Part shown: positions 37,941-46,839 of the stretch, piece after piece | How positions within the stretch are numbered: position 1 is the first letter of the stretch | How the letters are laid out: each line of letters begins with the position of its first letter | Origin: Oscillospiraceae bacterium | GTDB lineage: Bacteria > Bacillota > Clostridia > Christensenellales > Aristaeellaceae | Direction: 5' to 3' | Assembly: GCA_031255415.1 (NCBI GenBank) | Contig: JAIRSO010000066.1 | Coordinates: 1 to 64,000, forward strand | Length of the DNA stretch: 64,000 bases | Notes under the pieces: model-generated | What the model was told of the DNA's origin: nothing | Seen by the model: the letters and a program-made list of their open reading frames with translations, nothing else | Database searches by the model: none | Translations under genes and position numbers: made by a program

Positions 37941-39254
37941 ATGCAATCATCAGCGGCGGACGGTGCGGTCAGGTTCAGTATAGTTATACCGGTATACAAT
38001 GTCACGATGTTTATCGAACGATGCGTCCAGTCGGTGGTCGATCAGATGGGCGCGGACGACGAAGTAATCCTTGTGGACGACGGCAGTACGGACAACAGCG
38101 GGCAGTTGTGCGATTGGTTCAATAAATGCTACGGCGACAGCGTCAAGGTTGTTCATCAGGAGAACAAGGGACTCAGCGAGGCGCGCAATACCGGTATCCG
38201 CGAAGCGTCCGGCGAGTACGCCGTGTTCCTGGACAGCGACGACTGGCTCATCCGGGGCGCGCTGGCGCAGGCCAGAGCCATACTAACCCAGCGCCGCGCG
38301 GACGTGCTCATCGGCAAGTTCCGCGCGTACCATATGCCGCCCAAGGACAGCGTTATCAACGATCCGACCGACTTTGTCAAACAGCTGGGCGGAGACGAGC
38401 TGGATACCGAAAAAGTCCGGCGCGGCATATTCGAGAACAATATGGTGTTCACGGCCTGGCGCAACATCGTAAGCCTGGATTTCATCAAACGAAACGCGCT
38501 GATGTTCGAGCCGGGCATTCTGCATGAGGACGAGGAATGGTGCCCCCGGCTGTTCACGGCGGCGCGGTCGTTCGCGTTCAATCCCAGGCCGTTCTACGCG
38601 TATCGGCTTAGGGAGGGCAGCATCGTTTATACAAAGTCATGGCGCAAGACGCTGGGCTTGTTCGCCGCCGCGCAGACGGTTAGCGGACTGATGAAACAGT
38701 ATCGCGAGTTGGGCGCGGGGTTGGCGCGCAAGTATAGCGAGCTAGCCGGACGCGCGCTGCAGACCCTGCCGCAGTTCGACGACGAAAACCGCGCTCTCCT
38801 GTTCGAGGCGCTGCCGCGATACCCCGCCGTGTCGCGGTACATATTGCTGCTTAAGAGCAAGCTCGATAAACAGACGATCGCGGACGCGGCGGGCGAAACG
38901 GAGCGTCCGCTGGATATGTCGGTCATGGCTAGCGACGACGGCGATATGCTGGCGAAGCTGGCGATAGAGGCTTATCAAACGATGACGCGCGGCGCTCGGG
39001 AAGCGGCGGTCAGGCGCGCCGCCGCTCCGGATCGGCAAGCGGGCCGCGCCGGGGTATCAGCCATGCCCAACCGCCGCGCGTTGATCGAATCGATGGAAAG
39101 GATGATGCGCCAGGCGCGCGTGCCGTCGCTGTCGAACGCGCAGCCCGCGCCCGGCGCGGACGGATCGCCGCGGCTCAACGCTCGGGATAATACTCGTCCA
39201 GCGTCCGCTCCGCAATCCGAACCCAATCTATCAGGTTCCCCGGCTTGTAACTGA
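37941..39254 (+). CDS. Glycosyltransferase family 2
   Basis: FSIVIPVYNVTMFIERCVQSVVDQMGADDEVILVDDGSTDNSGQLCD; EYAVFLDSDDWL. Confidence 0.92.
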   Translation: MQSSAADGAVRFSIVIPVYNVTMFIERCVQSVVDQMGADDEVILVDDGSTDNSGQLCDWFNKCYGDSVKVVHQENKGLSEARNTGIREASGEYAVFLDSDDWLIRGALAQARAILTQRRADVLIGKFRAYHMPPKDSVINDPTDFVKQLGGDELDTEKVRRGIFENNMVFTAWRNIVSLDFIKRNALMFEPGILHEDEEWCPRLFTAARSFAFNPRPFYAYRLREGSIVYTKSWRKTLGLFAAAQTVSGLMKQYRELGAGLARKYSELAGRALQTLPQFDDENRALLFEALPRYPAVSRYILLLKSKLDKQTIADAAGETERPLDMSVMASDDGDMLAKLAIEAYQTMTRGAREAAVRRAAAPDRQAGRAGVSAMPNRRALIESMERMMRQARVPSLSNAQPAPGADGSPRLNARDNTRPASAPQSEPNLSGSPACN

Positions 39255-40425
39255 CCGTGCTGATATCCTTCAGCACGAACTCATACGGGCATCCGTTCTC
39301 TTTGCACGCCTCGACGGTTTCGACGACGTCCGCGCGGATCGCGGCGTGATCCAGCGTTCCGGCGACAAGCGCGGGGTTGGGTTTGCGGGCGAATACATAA
39401 TCCCCGCCGATCTGCTCCGCGCTTGAGCGCACGTTCGCCCACGGGCTTACGCCTATCTTGCGCAGGTTGCGCGTTCTTTTCAGGTATGGGATAACCCTGT
39501 CCAGAGGCTCGCAGCAGCCGTAGTATGATAGACCGCACATCTCCATCAGCGGACGCATATAGGCTATGTCGAACTCCTCCTGCATGGCGGGCGACGCGGC
39601 TGCGAACAACTGCGCCATGCCCCGGAACCATACGTCTTTCAGCCGAAGCGGACCGCCGTCCCAATCCGGCGCGGGCAGCTCGTCCGTGAACGGAGGCGTG
39701 CAGTGCAGGCTGGGCTGCTCGGTGGTCAGCAGGTTCAGTTTCTCCATCTGCTCAAGCCGCGCCAATCCTATCCGCGTAAACTTCTTGACGATATGGTGTA
39801 TGAACTCCGGACGCTCCGCCATGTCGATCAAGCAGTTCTCGACCCCGCGCAGCCTGCCGATAATATCCCACGGCGCGTAGTATATCTGATGCCCGCGCAG
39901 CCTTACGGGAAGGATATCGCCGAAAATTTCCTCCGCTTGCGCGACTGCGCGCGCGTCCTGATCGGGATCGGCGCGGAGCGCGGGTATCTTCAGCGCGTCA
40001 ACCTTCTCCGGCGTGTCGAGCTGGTCTATGTAGCGGTGGGATATGATGTTGTTGGATTGATCGGTCGCGAGAACGTCCTCTTGCACGTCCAGGCCGATCC
40101 CGCTGTCCGTATACGCCTTGTCGATGTAATAATATGGAGGCACGACCATATCCGCCTGGAAATAATCCCATCTCATCAGCGTGCGGCGGAATCCCGTCTC
40201 GATCGCGCGCGCGTCCTCCGTCTCGCATCGCGGGGTAAGCAGCCCGTCGAAATCCATCTCGTGCCAGGGTATCTCGTCCAGCCAGACCAGGGGGCGGACG
40301 GGCTTTAGCGAGTGCGTGTCTTTGGCGCGCGCCACGCGCTCGGCGTTCGAGGGCGACGCGGCGATTTCCGCGATTCGTTTGGCTAACCCGCGCAGTACCG
40401 CGCGGTCGTTCGCGCTTATGTTCAT
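39175..40425 (-). CDS. Uroporphyrinogen decarboxylase (URO-D)-like / corrinoid methyltransferase-like protein
   Basis: MNISANDRAVLRGLAKRIAEIA; fold-level resemblance to URO-D family (…KNLRKIGVSPWANV…GGDYVFARKPNPALVAG…); RBS GGGAGG upstream of 40425. Confidence 0.65.
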   Translation of the reverse strand: MNISANDRAVLRGLAKRIAEIAASPSNAERVARAKDTHSLKPVRPLVWLDEIPWHEMDFDGLLTPRCETEDARAIETGFRRTLMRWDYFQADMVVPPYYYIDKAYTDSGIGLDVQEDVLATDQSNNIISHRYIDQLDTPEKVDALKIPALRADPDQDARAVAQAEEIFGDILPVRLRGHQIYYAPWDIIGRLRGVENCLIDMAERPEFIHHIVKKFTRIGLARLEQMEKLNLLTTEQPSLHCTPPFTDELPAPDWDGGPLRLKDVWFRGMAQLFAAASPAMQEEFDIAYMRPLMEMCGLSYYGCCEPLDRVIPYLKRTRNLRKIGVSPWANVRSSAEQIGGDYVFARKPNPALVAGTLDHAAIRADVVETVEACKENGCPYEFVLKDISTVSYKPGNLIDWVRIAERTLDEYYPER

Positions 40426-40448
40426 TGGATGATACCTCCCGATGACAC

Positions 40449-41630
40449 TCATCCCTGTTTGGATATCTGCGTTATCCAGAATTTCAGGTACTCTGTTTCC
40501 CTCGCGCCCATCAGGACGGGGTGATCGCGTCCGGCTCCGCGTTTCTCCAGCACGCGCATGGTTCGTTTCGCGTCCCTTGCCGCCGCGTGGAGCATCGCGC
40601 CGAACTCGTCCGCGGACACGTGTTGCGAGCACGAGCACGTGATCAATATGCCGCCGTCCGCCAGCAGTTTCATCGCGCGCAGGTTGATCTCCTTGTATCC
40701 GCGCAGAGCGGAGTCCAGCGCCGCGCGGGATTTCGTGAACGCCGGGGGATCCAGTATGATTACTTCGAGCGCGCCGGACTGCCTCGCGCGCAGATAATCG
40801 AACGCGTTCGCCGCCTCGAACCGAACCCGATCCTCCACCCCGTTAAGCCTCGCGTTCTCGCGCGCGAGATCCAGCGCCTCCCGCGATACGTCCACGCCCA
40901 TGACCTCCGCCGCGCCATACCTCGCCGCGTGGATCGCGAACGAGCCTGTATGCGTGAAGCAGTCCAATACCCGCGCGCCGCCCACGTATGGCGCGATGGA
41001 CGCGCGGTTCTCCTTCTGATCCAGGAAGTAGCCTGTCTTTTGTCCGTTCTTCACGTCGGCGAGCATGTTAAGGCCGTTCTCGCTGAACCTAACCGTATCG
41101 GGCACGCTGCCGCTTAGGATGGCGGACGTCATCGGCAATCCTTCCAGCGCGCGAACGGGCGCGTCGCTGCGTTCCCATACGTTCGCGACTCCGGTCTGGT
41201 CGATCAACGCGGCTGTGATCCAACCTTTATACGGCTCAATGCCTAGCGCCAGCGACTGCACCGCGATAACCTCGCCAAATCGATCGGCGATGAACGCGGG
41301 CAGGCCGTCCGACTCGGCGAACACCAGCCTGCACGCGTCGAAGCCGGAGAAGCGTCTGCGCAGGGACACCGCGCGCTCGACCCTTTTTTGGAAAAACCGT
41401 TCGTCTATCGGCTCGTCCTCGCGCGATAGCACCCTCAGCGCGATTTGCGAGGCGGGGTTGTACATGGCGCGCGCGAGGAATCTACCGTTAGACGCGCGGA
41501 CTTCGGCTAGCGGCGCCGCGGCGCTCCAGTCTGAATCGCGGGCGGTGGCGGCGATATCGCTGCGGAATACCCAGGGGTGTCCGCCCTGGACGCGTTTTTC
41601 TTTGCCGGGGGCTAGAGTGGCGGTCAGCAT
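40449..41630 (-). CDS. Class I SAM-dependent rRNA methyltransferase (RlmI/YwbD-like, PUA plus methyltransferase)
   Basis: KEKRVQGGHPWVFRSDI; GQKTGYFLDQKENRASIAPYVGGARVLDCFTHTGSFAIHAA; VIILDPPAFTKSR. Confidence 0.93.
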   Translation of the reverse strand: MLTATLAPGKEKRVQGGHPWVFRSDIAATARDSDWSAAAPLAEVRASNGRFLARAMYNPASQIALRVLSREDEPIDERFFQKRVERAVSLRRRFSGFDACRLVFAESDGLPAFIADRFGEVIAVQSLALGIEPYKGWITAALIDQTGVANVWERSDAPVRALEGLPMTSAILSGSVPDTVRFSENGLNMLADVKNGQKTGYFLDQKENRASIAPYVGGARVLDCFTHTGSFAIHAARYGAAEVMGVDVSREALDLARENARLNGVEDRVRFEAANAFDYLRARQSGALEVIILDPPAFTKSRAALDSALRGYKEINLRAMKLLADGGILITCSCSQHVSADEFGAMLHAAARDAKRTMRVLEKRGAGRDHPVLMGARETEYLKFWITQISKQG

Positions 41631-41846
41631 GCGCGGCGCGGCTCCTTAGACGATCATTCTGATTGGATAGTAGCATAGATTGCCTCGCGGCGCAATATGC
41701 CAAGGCGCGCGGCTGTTGGATTGAGCCGCCGTACGGATCGCCGCAAGCGAGGATATACCGGGTCTCGTTCTGGAGTACGGCTGCATTGACGCGCTGATGG
41801 AACACCCGCGCTCTACCGCGCCTGAACCGCTCGCGCTAAACTGCTC

Positions 41847-41875
41847 TTGACTCCGTTGCCGAAACATAGTATACT
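41847..41875 (+). promoter_or_regulatory. Putative SigA promoter of rplU: TTGACT-17 nt-TATACT
   Basis: Exact 17-nt spacer about 100 nt upstream of rplU. Confidence 0.7.
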
Positions 41876-41879
41876 ACAT

Positions 41880-41973
41880 CGGATACCGCCCGGGCAGGGC
41901 TTTGAAGGCGCGCGTCCGCGCCGCCCGAGCCGGCGAGTTTGGACGTTCGCGTCCATATTTTAGGAGGAATACC
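41880..41973 (+). ncRNA. Structured 5' leader of rplU (candidate L21 leader)
   Basis: GC-rich hairpin-forming segment between promoter and RBS; Firmicutes rplU operons commonly carry an L21 leader. Not aligned to a model. Confidence 0.4.
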
Positions 41974-42282
41974 TTGTACGCAGTCATAGCAACCGGCGGT
42001 AAGCAGTACCGCGTCCAGGAAGGCGATACCGTCTATGTGGAGAAGATCGACCAGGAGTCCGGATCGTCCGTCGTGTTCGACGCGCTGATGATCGGTGGCG
42101 ATGGCGGAACCGTCGTCGGTTCGCCGACCGTTCCCGGCGCGAAGGTCGAGGCGACGCTTGTCGGCCAGGTGAAGGGCGAAAAGATCATCGTCTATAAGTA
42201 TAAGGCTAAAAAGAACTATCGGCGCAAACAAGGCCATCGCCAGCCGTATTCAAAGCTGGAGATTAAATCCATCCTCGCATGA
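41974..42282 (+). CDS. rplU: 50S ribosomal protein L21 (TTG start)
   Basis: [45 protein letters not shown]...[28 protein letters not shown]. Confidence 0.96.
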   Translation: MYAVIATGGKQYRVQEGDTVYVEKIDQESGSSVVFDALMIGGDGGTVVGSPTVPGAKVEATLVGQVKGEKIIVYKYKAKKNYRRKQGHRQPYSKLEIKSILA

Positions 42283-42677
42283 CGCAGGCGGTCGTATACG
42301 TCACGCGGCGGGATAGGATCACGGGATACTCGGTCGTGGGCCACGCGCAGAGCGAAAACACGGGCGGGGACGTCATCTGCGCCGCCGTTTCGGCGCTGGC
42401 TCAATCGACGGTTAACTCGCTCGCCGGAGTGGCCGGGGTGACCCCGCACGTGCTGCGCAAGCCCGGCATGCTCGTGGTGAGGATATCAAAAACGTCCGGC
42501 ATGCGCTGGCACGACGCGCAGATAATATTAAGGTCGTGCACGCTCGGGCTTACGCGGTTGGCGGATCAGTTCCCGGCGTTCGTGCGGGTCCGGTGCAAAC
42601 TGGACGAACCGGCGGCCTCCGGCATTAATAAAAGAAGGAAAGAGGCACGTTATGGCGGATTACATAATCGACATTGA
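42279..42677 (+). CDS. prp: Ribosomal-processing cysteine protease Prp
   Basis: [33 protein letters not shown] (H and C catalytic motif); between rplU and rpmA. Confidence 0.93.
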   Translation: MTQAVVYVTRRDRITGYSVVGHAQSENTGGDVICAAVSALAQSTVNSLAGVAGVTPHVLRKPGMLVVRISKTSGMRWHDAQIILRSCTLGLTRLADQFPAFVRVRCKLDEPAASGINKRRKEARYGGLHNRH

Positions 42678-42954
42678 CATTCAGTTATTTGCCCATAAAA
42701 AAGGCGTCGGCTCCTCGCGCAACGGCAGGGACAGCAATTCCAAACGCCTGGGCGTGAAGCGCGCCGACGGGCAATTCGTGCTGGCTGGGAATATCTTGGT
42801 TCGCCAGCGCGGCACGCATATCCATCCGGGGATCAACGTGGGAATCGGCAGCGACGACACGCTATTCGCGCGCGCGGACGGGGTCGTGAGATTCGCCAGG
42901 CTGGGCAAGTTCCGCAAGCAGGTAAGCATCCTGGAGGCCGCGCCGCGTGCGTAA
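42652..42954 (+). CDS. rpmA: 50S ribosomal protein L27 with N-terminal Prp-cleavable extension
   Basis: ...[48 protein letters not shown]. Confidence 0.96.
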   Translation: MADYIIDIDIQLFAHKKGVGSSRNGRDSNSKRLGVKRADGQFVLAGNILVRQRGTHIHPGINVGIGSDDTLFARADGVVRFARLGKFRKQVSILEAAPRA

Positions 42955-42972
42955 GCCCGGCAGCGGTTCCGT

Positions 42973-43704
42973 TTGACCGGAACCATTGTAAACGTTCTGG
43001 CGATACTCGCGGGCGGCGGATTGGGTCTGTTGCTGCGCGGCGTGTCGCCGGAGCGGTTTCGCGTTACGATTATGCAGGCTCTGGCATTGGCGGTCATATT
43101 GATCGGCGTGCGGGGCGCGCTCAAGACCAACGATATCATGTGCGTTATAACGTGCTTGGTCGCGGGCGGGCTGATAGGCGAATCGCTTAGGATCGAATCG
43201 AGGCTGGAATCGCTGGGCGAGTCCGCGAGGCGATTGTTCGAGTGGATCGTGTCTATTCGATCGCCTAAAACGGACGGGTCTGCCGCGCCGCGCTCCGCTT
43301 TCGCGGAGGGATTCCTTACCGCGTCGCTGGTCTACTGCGTAGGCGCGATGGCGATAGTAGGCTCGCTGGAGGACGGCCTTTACGGAGCGGGCGCGACGCT
43401 GTTCGCTAAAGCCTCGCTGGACGGGGTGAGCGCGGTGTTCTTCGCGTCTACGCTGGGGCCGGGGGTGCTGCTGTCGGCTCTGCCCGTGTTCGCGTATCAA
43501 GGCGCGATAACGCTGCTGGCGCGGGTGGTCGCGCCGCTGCTCTCGGACGCGGTGATGGCGGAGACCTCCGCCGTCGGCGGGCTGCTGATAGTGGGGATCG
43601 GTATAAACCTGCTGGGCATAGCGAAGATAAGGGTGGGCAATCTATTGCCCGCCGCGCTGCTGCCCATGGCGTACCTGCCTATCGCCGGTTTGTTCGCGCG
43701 CTAA
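42973..43704 (+). CDS. DUF554 family membrane protein
   Basis: TTG start; GTIVNVLAILAGGGLGLLLRG...GALKTNDI...GEFLRIE-like, polytopic. Confidence 0.85.
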   Translation: MTGTIVNVLAILAGGGLGLLLRGVSPERFRVTIMQALALAVILIGVRGALKTNDIMCVITCLVAGGLIGESLRIESRLESLGESARRLFEWIVSIRSPKTDGSAAPRSAFAEGFLTASLVYCVGAMAIVGSLEDGLYGAGATLFAKASLDGVSAVFFASTLGPGVLLSALPVFAYQGAITLLARVVAPLLSDAVMAETSAVGGLLIVGIGINLLGIAKIRVGNLLPAALLPMAYLPIAGLFAR

Positions 43705-43713
43705 CGATTTTGC

Positions 43714-43742
43714 TTTACAATCGGTTCGGAATGGGGTATAAT
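43714..43742 (+). promoter_or_regulatory. Putative SigA promoter TTTACA-17 nt-TATAAT
   Basis: tttaca 43714-43719, tataat 43737-43742, preceding a 120-nt leader. Confidence 0.75.
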
Positions 43743-43749
43743 ATTATCG

Positions 43750-43870
43750 TGGGCCCACTGTGGAACAGCCTCTACGATCCTCCCAGGTCTTTGGTGCAAT
43801 GCCGGTGATCAGGAGCGTTGGGTTGGTGATCATCGGTATGGGTGCCAAATAGATTTATGGAGGATCACAC
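43750..43870 (+). ncRNA. Structured 5' leader / candidate cis-regulatory RNA of the zinc-ribbon gene
   Basis: Hairpin 43791-43848 (7 bp plus 12 bp stem with internal loop); GATCCTCC at 43776-43783 is the exact reverse complement of SD GGAGGATC at 43859-43866. Confidence 0.6.
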
Positions 43871-44164
43871 ATGTATCAAGACAAGACGCTGACATGCCGC
43901 GAGTGCGGCGCGGAGTTCGTTTTCTCCGGTTCCGAACAGGCTTTCTACGCTGAAAAGGGCTTTCAGAACGAGCCCGGACGCTGTCCCAGCTGCCGCGCGC
44001 TTCGCCGCAACGGCGGGAGCATGGGTCGCCCGGATCGCCAGATGTACGAAGTGGTTTGCGATCAGTGCGGCGTGACGACGCAGGTGCCGTTCCAGCCGCG
44101 CGGGGATCGTCCGGTGCTGTGCCGCGAGTGCTTCGACCGCCAGCGCCAGATGAACCGCTATTGA
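43871..44164 (+). CDS. Small zinc-ribbon domain protein (three to four CxxC knuckles)
   Basis: MYQDKTLTCRECGAEFVFSGSEQAFYAEKGFQNEPGRCPSCRALRR...VCDQCGVTTQVPFQPRGDRPVLCRECFDRQRQ. Confidence 0.93.
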   Translation: MYQDKTLTCRECGAEFVFSGSEQAFYAEKGFQNEPGRCPSCRALRRNGGSMGRPDRQMYEVVCDQCGVTTQVPFQPRGDRPVLCRECFDRQRQMNRY

Positions 44165-44180
44165 TCGATAATTAAACGAT

Positions 44181-44210
44181 AAGGCCGCCGTCTGGCACGG
44201 CGGCCTTTTT
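44181..44210 (+). terminator. Rho-independent terminator
   Basis: AAGGCCGCCGT-CTGGC-ACGGCGGCCTTTTT. Confidence 0.9.
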
Positions 44211-44221
44211 ATATGACGACG

Positions 44222-44551
44222 TCAGTTAGCCGCCGGGGATACCACGCTGTACGGCGCGAATCCCCTGAATAGCCGCCCGTTCACATCGCTTCCCTCGATG
44301 TACGCGAATATCTGCCCGCCGTTGTGTATCACGCCCAGCATCGTCGCCCTCGCGCCGTTGCGGTACCGCGCTATAACGGTGGAGGAGGTGGACTCCCGCG
44401 AGTACAGCGGCGCCGCGCCGGACTTGTCCGCGGTATCCACCACCGCGGCGTATGAGTCCGCGCGCGCGGCGCGGGTCGGACAGAGCAGTACCAATACGCA
44501 TACCGCGAGTATCGCCGCCAGGATCGCGTCCAAGCCGCCGCGCATATCCAT
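44222..44551 (-). CDS. Small exported SH3-like domain protein
   Basis: Signal/TM AILAAILAVCVLVLLCPTRAARA; ADKSGAAPLYSRESTSSTVIARYRNGARATMLGVIHNGGQIFAYIEG. Confidence 0.7.
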   Translation of the reverse strand: MDMRGGLDAILAAILAVCVLVLLCPTRAARADSYAAVVDTADKSGAAPLYSRESTSSTVIARYRNGARATMLGVIHNGGQIFAYIEGSDVNGRLFRGFAPYSVVSPAAN

Positions 44552-44701
44552 CCCTCCCGATCGATGCTAATTTCTTCCAATCGTTCCGGTTAATTAACGC
44601 GCGCGGAGGATAAATTCATTCAACGCGGGGTAAAATGCTTACGGTTCATAATGACGGAAACGGCGGGATAAGCGTTGATAGATACGCCAAGGAGCGCTCT
44701 T

Positions 44702-45631
44702 ATGAGTCGTATAAGAACCGATCTCGCGCTGGAATCCAGCGCGCTGCAGAACGCGTCGGGGGAGATCGCGGGCATAGCCATGCGCCAGCAGCAATACGGA
44801 CAGGTGATGGAAACCGTCGTTGAGATTATCAACGAGCAAGGCGCGAAGATACTGGGTCGCGCGGTGGGGCGGTATGTGACGCTGGCGTGCGGCGCGCTGT
44901 CGGCGGACGAGGTGGAGCCGCGCGATATATTGGTGTCGCGGCTGCGCCAGACGATAACGTCCATGATCCCAGACTGCGGCGACGTGCTGGTGATAGGGCT
45001 GGGCAACAGGAGGATCACCGCCGACTCGCTGGGGCCGAAGGTGATAGACCGGGTTATAGTTACCCGGCATATGCGCGAACAAACGCCGCAGAACTTGAAA
45101 GGCCGCTTGCGGTCGGTCAGCGCGGTCGCGCCGGGCGTGCTGGGCGTGACGGGAGTGGAGACTGCGGAGGTGGTTCGCGGCATCGTGGAGCATATCAATC
45201 CGTGCGCGGTGATCGCGATAGACGCGCTCGCCGCGCGCGAGACACAGCGTATCTGCACGACGGTGCAGATCGCGGATACAGGCATCGATCCAGGATCGGG
45301 GATAGGCAACCACCGCATGGCGCTTAATCGAGAGACGCTGGGCGTGCCGGTAGTGGCGCTGGGCGTGCCGATGGTGGTATACGCCGCGACGATCGCCAGG
45401 GACGCGCTGTCGTTGCTGGCGGGGGATTTGGGTTTTGATTGCGATAAGCACGCGCAGGCGCTGGACGCGCTGGTGCAGCGGGTAGTGGATGAGCAGTTGG
45501 GGGACATGGTGGTAACGCCGCGCGAGGTGGATGAACGCGTGGAGAACATAGCCGAGGCTGTCGCGCTAGGCATTAATAAGGCTCTTCAGCCCGATCTGCA
45601 TGAGGACGAGATCCCGCTGCTGATGCATTAG
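44702..45631 (+). CDS. gpr: GPR endopeptidase (germination protease)
   Basis: MSRIRTDLALES; DVLVIGLGNRRITADSLGPKVIDRVIVTRHMR; PGVLGVTGVETAEVVRGIVEHINPCAVIAIDALAAR. Confidence 0.95.
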   Translation: MSRIRTDLALESSALQNASGEIAGIAMRQQQYGQVMETVVEIINEQGAKILGRAVGRYVTLACGALSADEVEPRDILVSRLRQTITSMIPDCGDVLVIGLGNRRITADSLGPKVIDRVIVTRHMREQTPQNLKGRLRSVSAVAPGVLGVTGVETAEVVRGIVEHINPCAVIAIDALAARETQRICTTVQIADTGIDPGSGIGNHRMALNRETLGVPVVALGVPMVVYAATIARDALSLLAGDLGFDCDKHAQALDALVQRVVDEQLGDMVVTPREVDERVENIAEAVALGINKALQPDLHEDEIPLLMH

Positions 45632-45644
45632 CGGGGGAAGGGAG

Positions 45645-45695
45645 GAGCGCGCCTTTGCCGCGAAACGGCGCAGGCGCGTCCTTTTCGGCAGCCGC
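45645..45695 (+). terminator. Likely terminator hairpin after gpr
   Basis: GCGCGCCTTTGCCG...CGGCGCAGGCGCGTCCTTTTC. Confidence 0.55.
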
Positions 45696-45792
45696 TCGCC
45701 AATTTCAGGTCTAACCGCGGAGCGCCTCGCATATACTGATACATCATGCTGAGCGTTTATATCGAACAACCGTCTTGCGGAAAGATTCATAT

Positions 45793-46836
45793 ATGAAACG
45801 CCGAAACTCCGATCCGCTCACACGCTGGGACGCTGTGCGCATACTCGCGGCTGCGGCGCTGTGCGTTGCGGCTGTGTTCGCGTTCCGCGACCAGGGAGGA
45901 TTCTCTCCGGGCGCGATCCTTCCCGACTGGGGCTTGAACGGCGATCCAGCCGAGTCGGCAGCCGCCTCGGACGGCGCGTCCGGCTATCTATCGGAGGACA
46001 TGACCGTATTGTCGGACGGCGCGTCCGTCGCGGAGCCTACGCCCTCGCCGCCCCCGTCCGTCAGGCTGAACCTGCTCGATCCGGAGGATAACGTCGCGCT
46101 GCAAGACCCGGCTGGCGAGCACTACGGTTCCGACTCGCCCGAGGCTAGCGAGGTCGTGCCGGAAAACGATCTGCGCATCGACACCATCATCCGCAAGCGC
46201 GAAGGCGCGCTTCGCGTGCTGATCTACCATACCCACACCGAGGAGGCTTACACGCCCACCCCGGACTACACCTACCGCACCCACGGCGAATGGCACACGC
46301 AGAATCTATCGTGCTCGATCGCGCGGGTGGGAGAGGAACTGGCGTTCATCCTATCGGAGGAATACGGCTGGGAGGTCGCGCACGAAACGACCGACTTCGA
46401 GCCGCCCGACTTCGACACGGCTTACACCCGATCTCTGCAGGGAGTCGCCGCGTACGCCGAGCGCGGCGAGACGTTCGATCTATATATAGACATGCACCGC
46501 GACTCGTATTCAAACGGTTTCGCCAGCAATACGGTCTCCATCGGCGATATCGAGGCCGCGCGGCTGCGGCTGCTGGTCGGCAAGGGCGGCGATTTTTCCC
46601 AGAAACCCGACTGGGAGCGGAATCTCAGTCTCGCGCAGTCCGTCACCGACCGCCTGAACGCTATCGCGCCCGATCTAGCCGCGCCCATCTATCTATCGCC
46701 GCGCAACCGTTACAATCAACACGTGTCCGTCAACGCGGTACTGATAGAGGTCGGCAACAACCGCAACACGATGGAGGAGGCGCTGGCGGTCATGCCGTTC
46801 CTAGCCGAGGCGCTCGACGCGGTGATGAGCGAATAA
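45793..46836 (+). CDS. spoIIP: Stage II sporulation protein P
   Basis: VLIYHTHTEEAYTP...FDLYIDMHRDSYSNGFASNTVSIG...AVLIEVGNNRNTMEEALAVMPFLAEAL. Confidence 0.92.
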   Translation: MKRRNSDPLTRWDAVRILAAAALCVAAVFAFRDQGGFSPGAILPDWGLNGDPAESAAASDGASGYLSEDMTVLSDGASVAEPTPSPPPSVRLNLLDPEDNVALQDPAGEHYGSDSPEASEVVPENDLRIDTIIRKREGALRVLIYHTHTEEAYTPTPDYTYRTHGEWHTQNLSCSIARVGEELAFILSEEYGWEVAHETTDFEPPDFDTAYTRSLQGVAAYAERGETFDLYIDMHRDSYSNGFASNTVSIGDIEAARLRLLVGKGGDFSQKPDWERNLSLAQSVTDRLNAIAPDLAAPIYLSPRNRYNQHVSVNAVLIEVGNNRNTMEEALAVMPFLAEALDAVMSE

Positions 46837-46839
46837 CGA

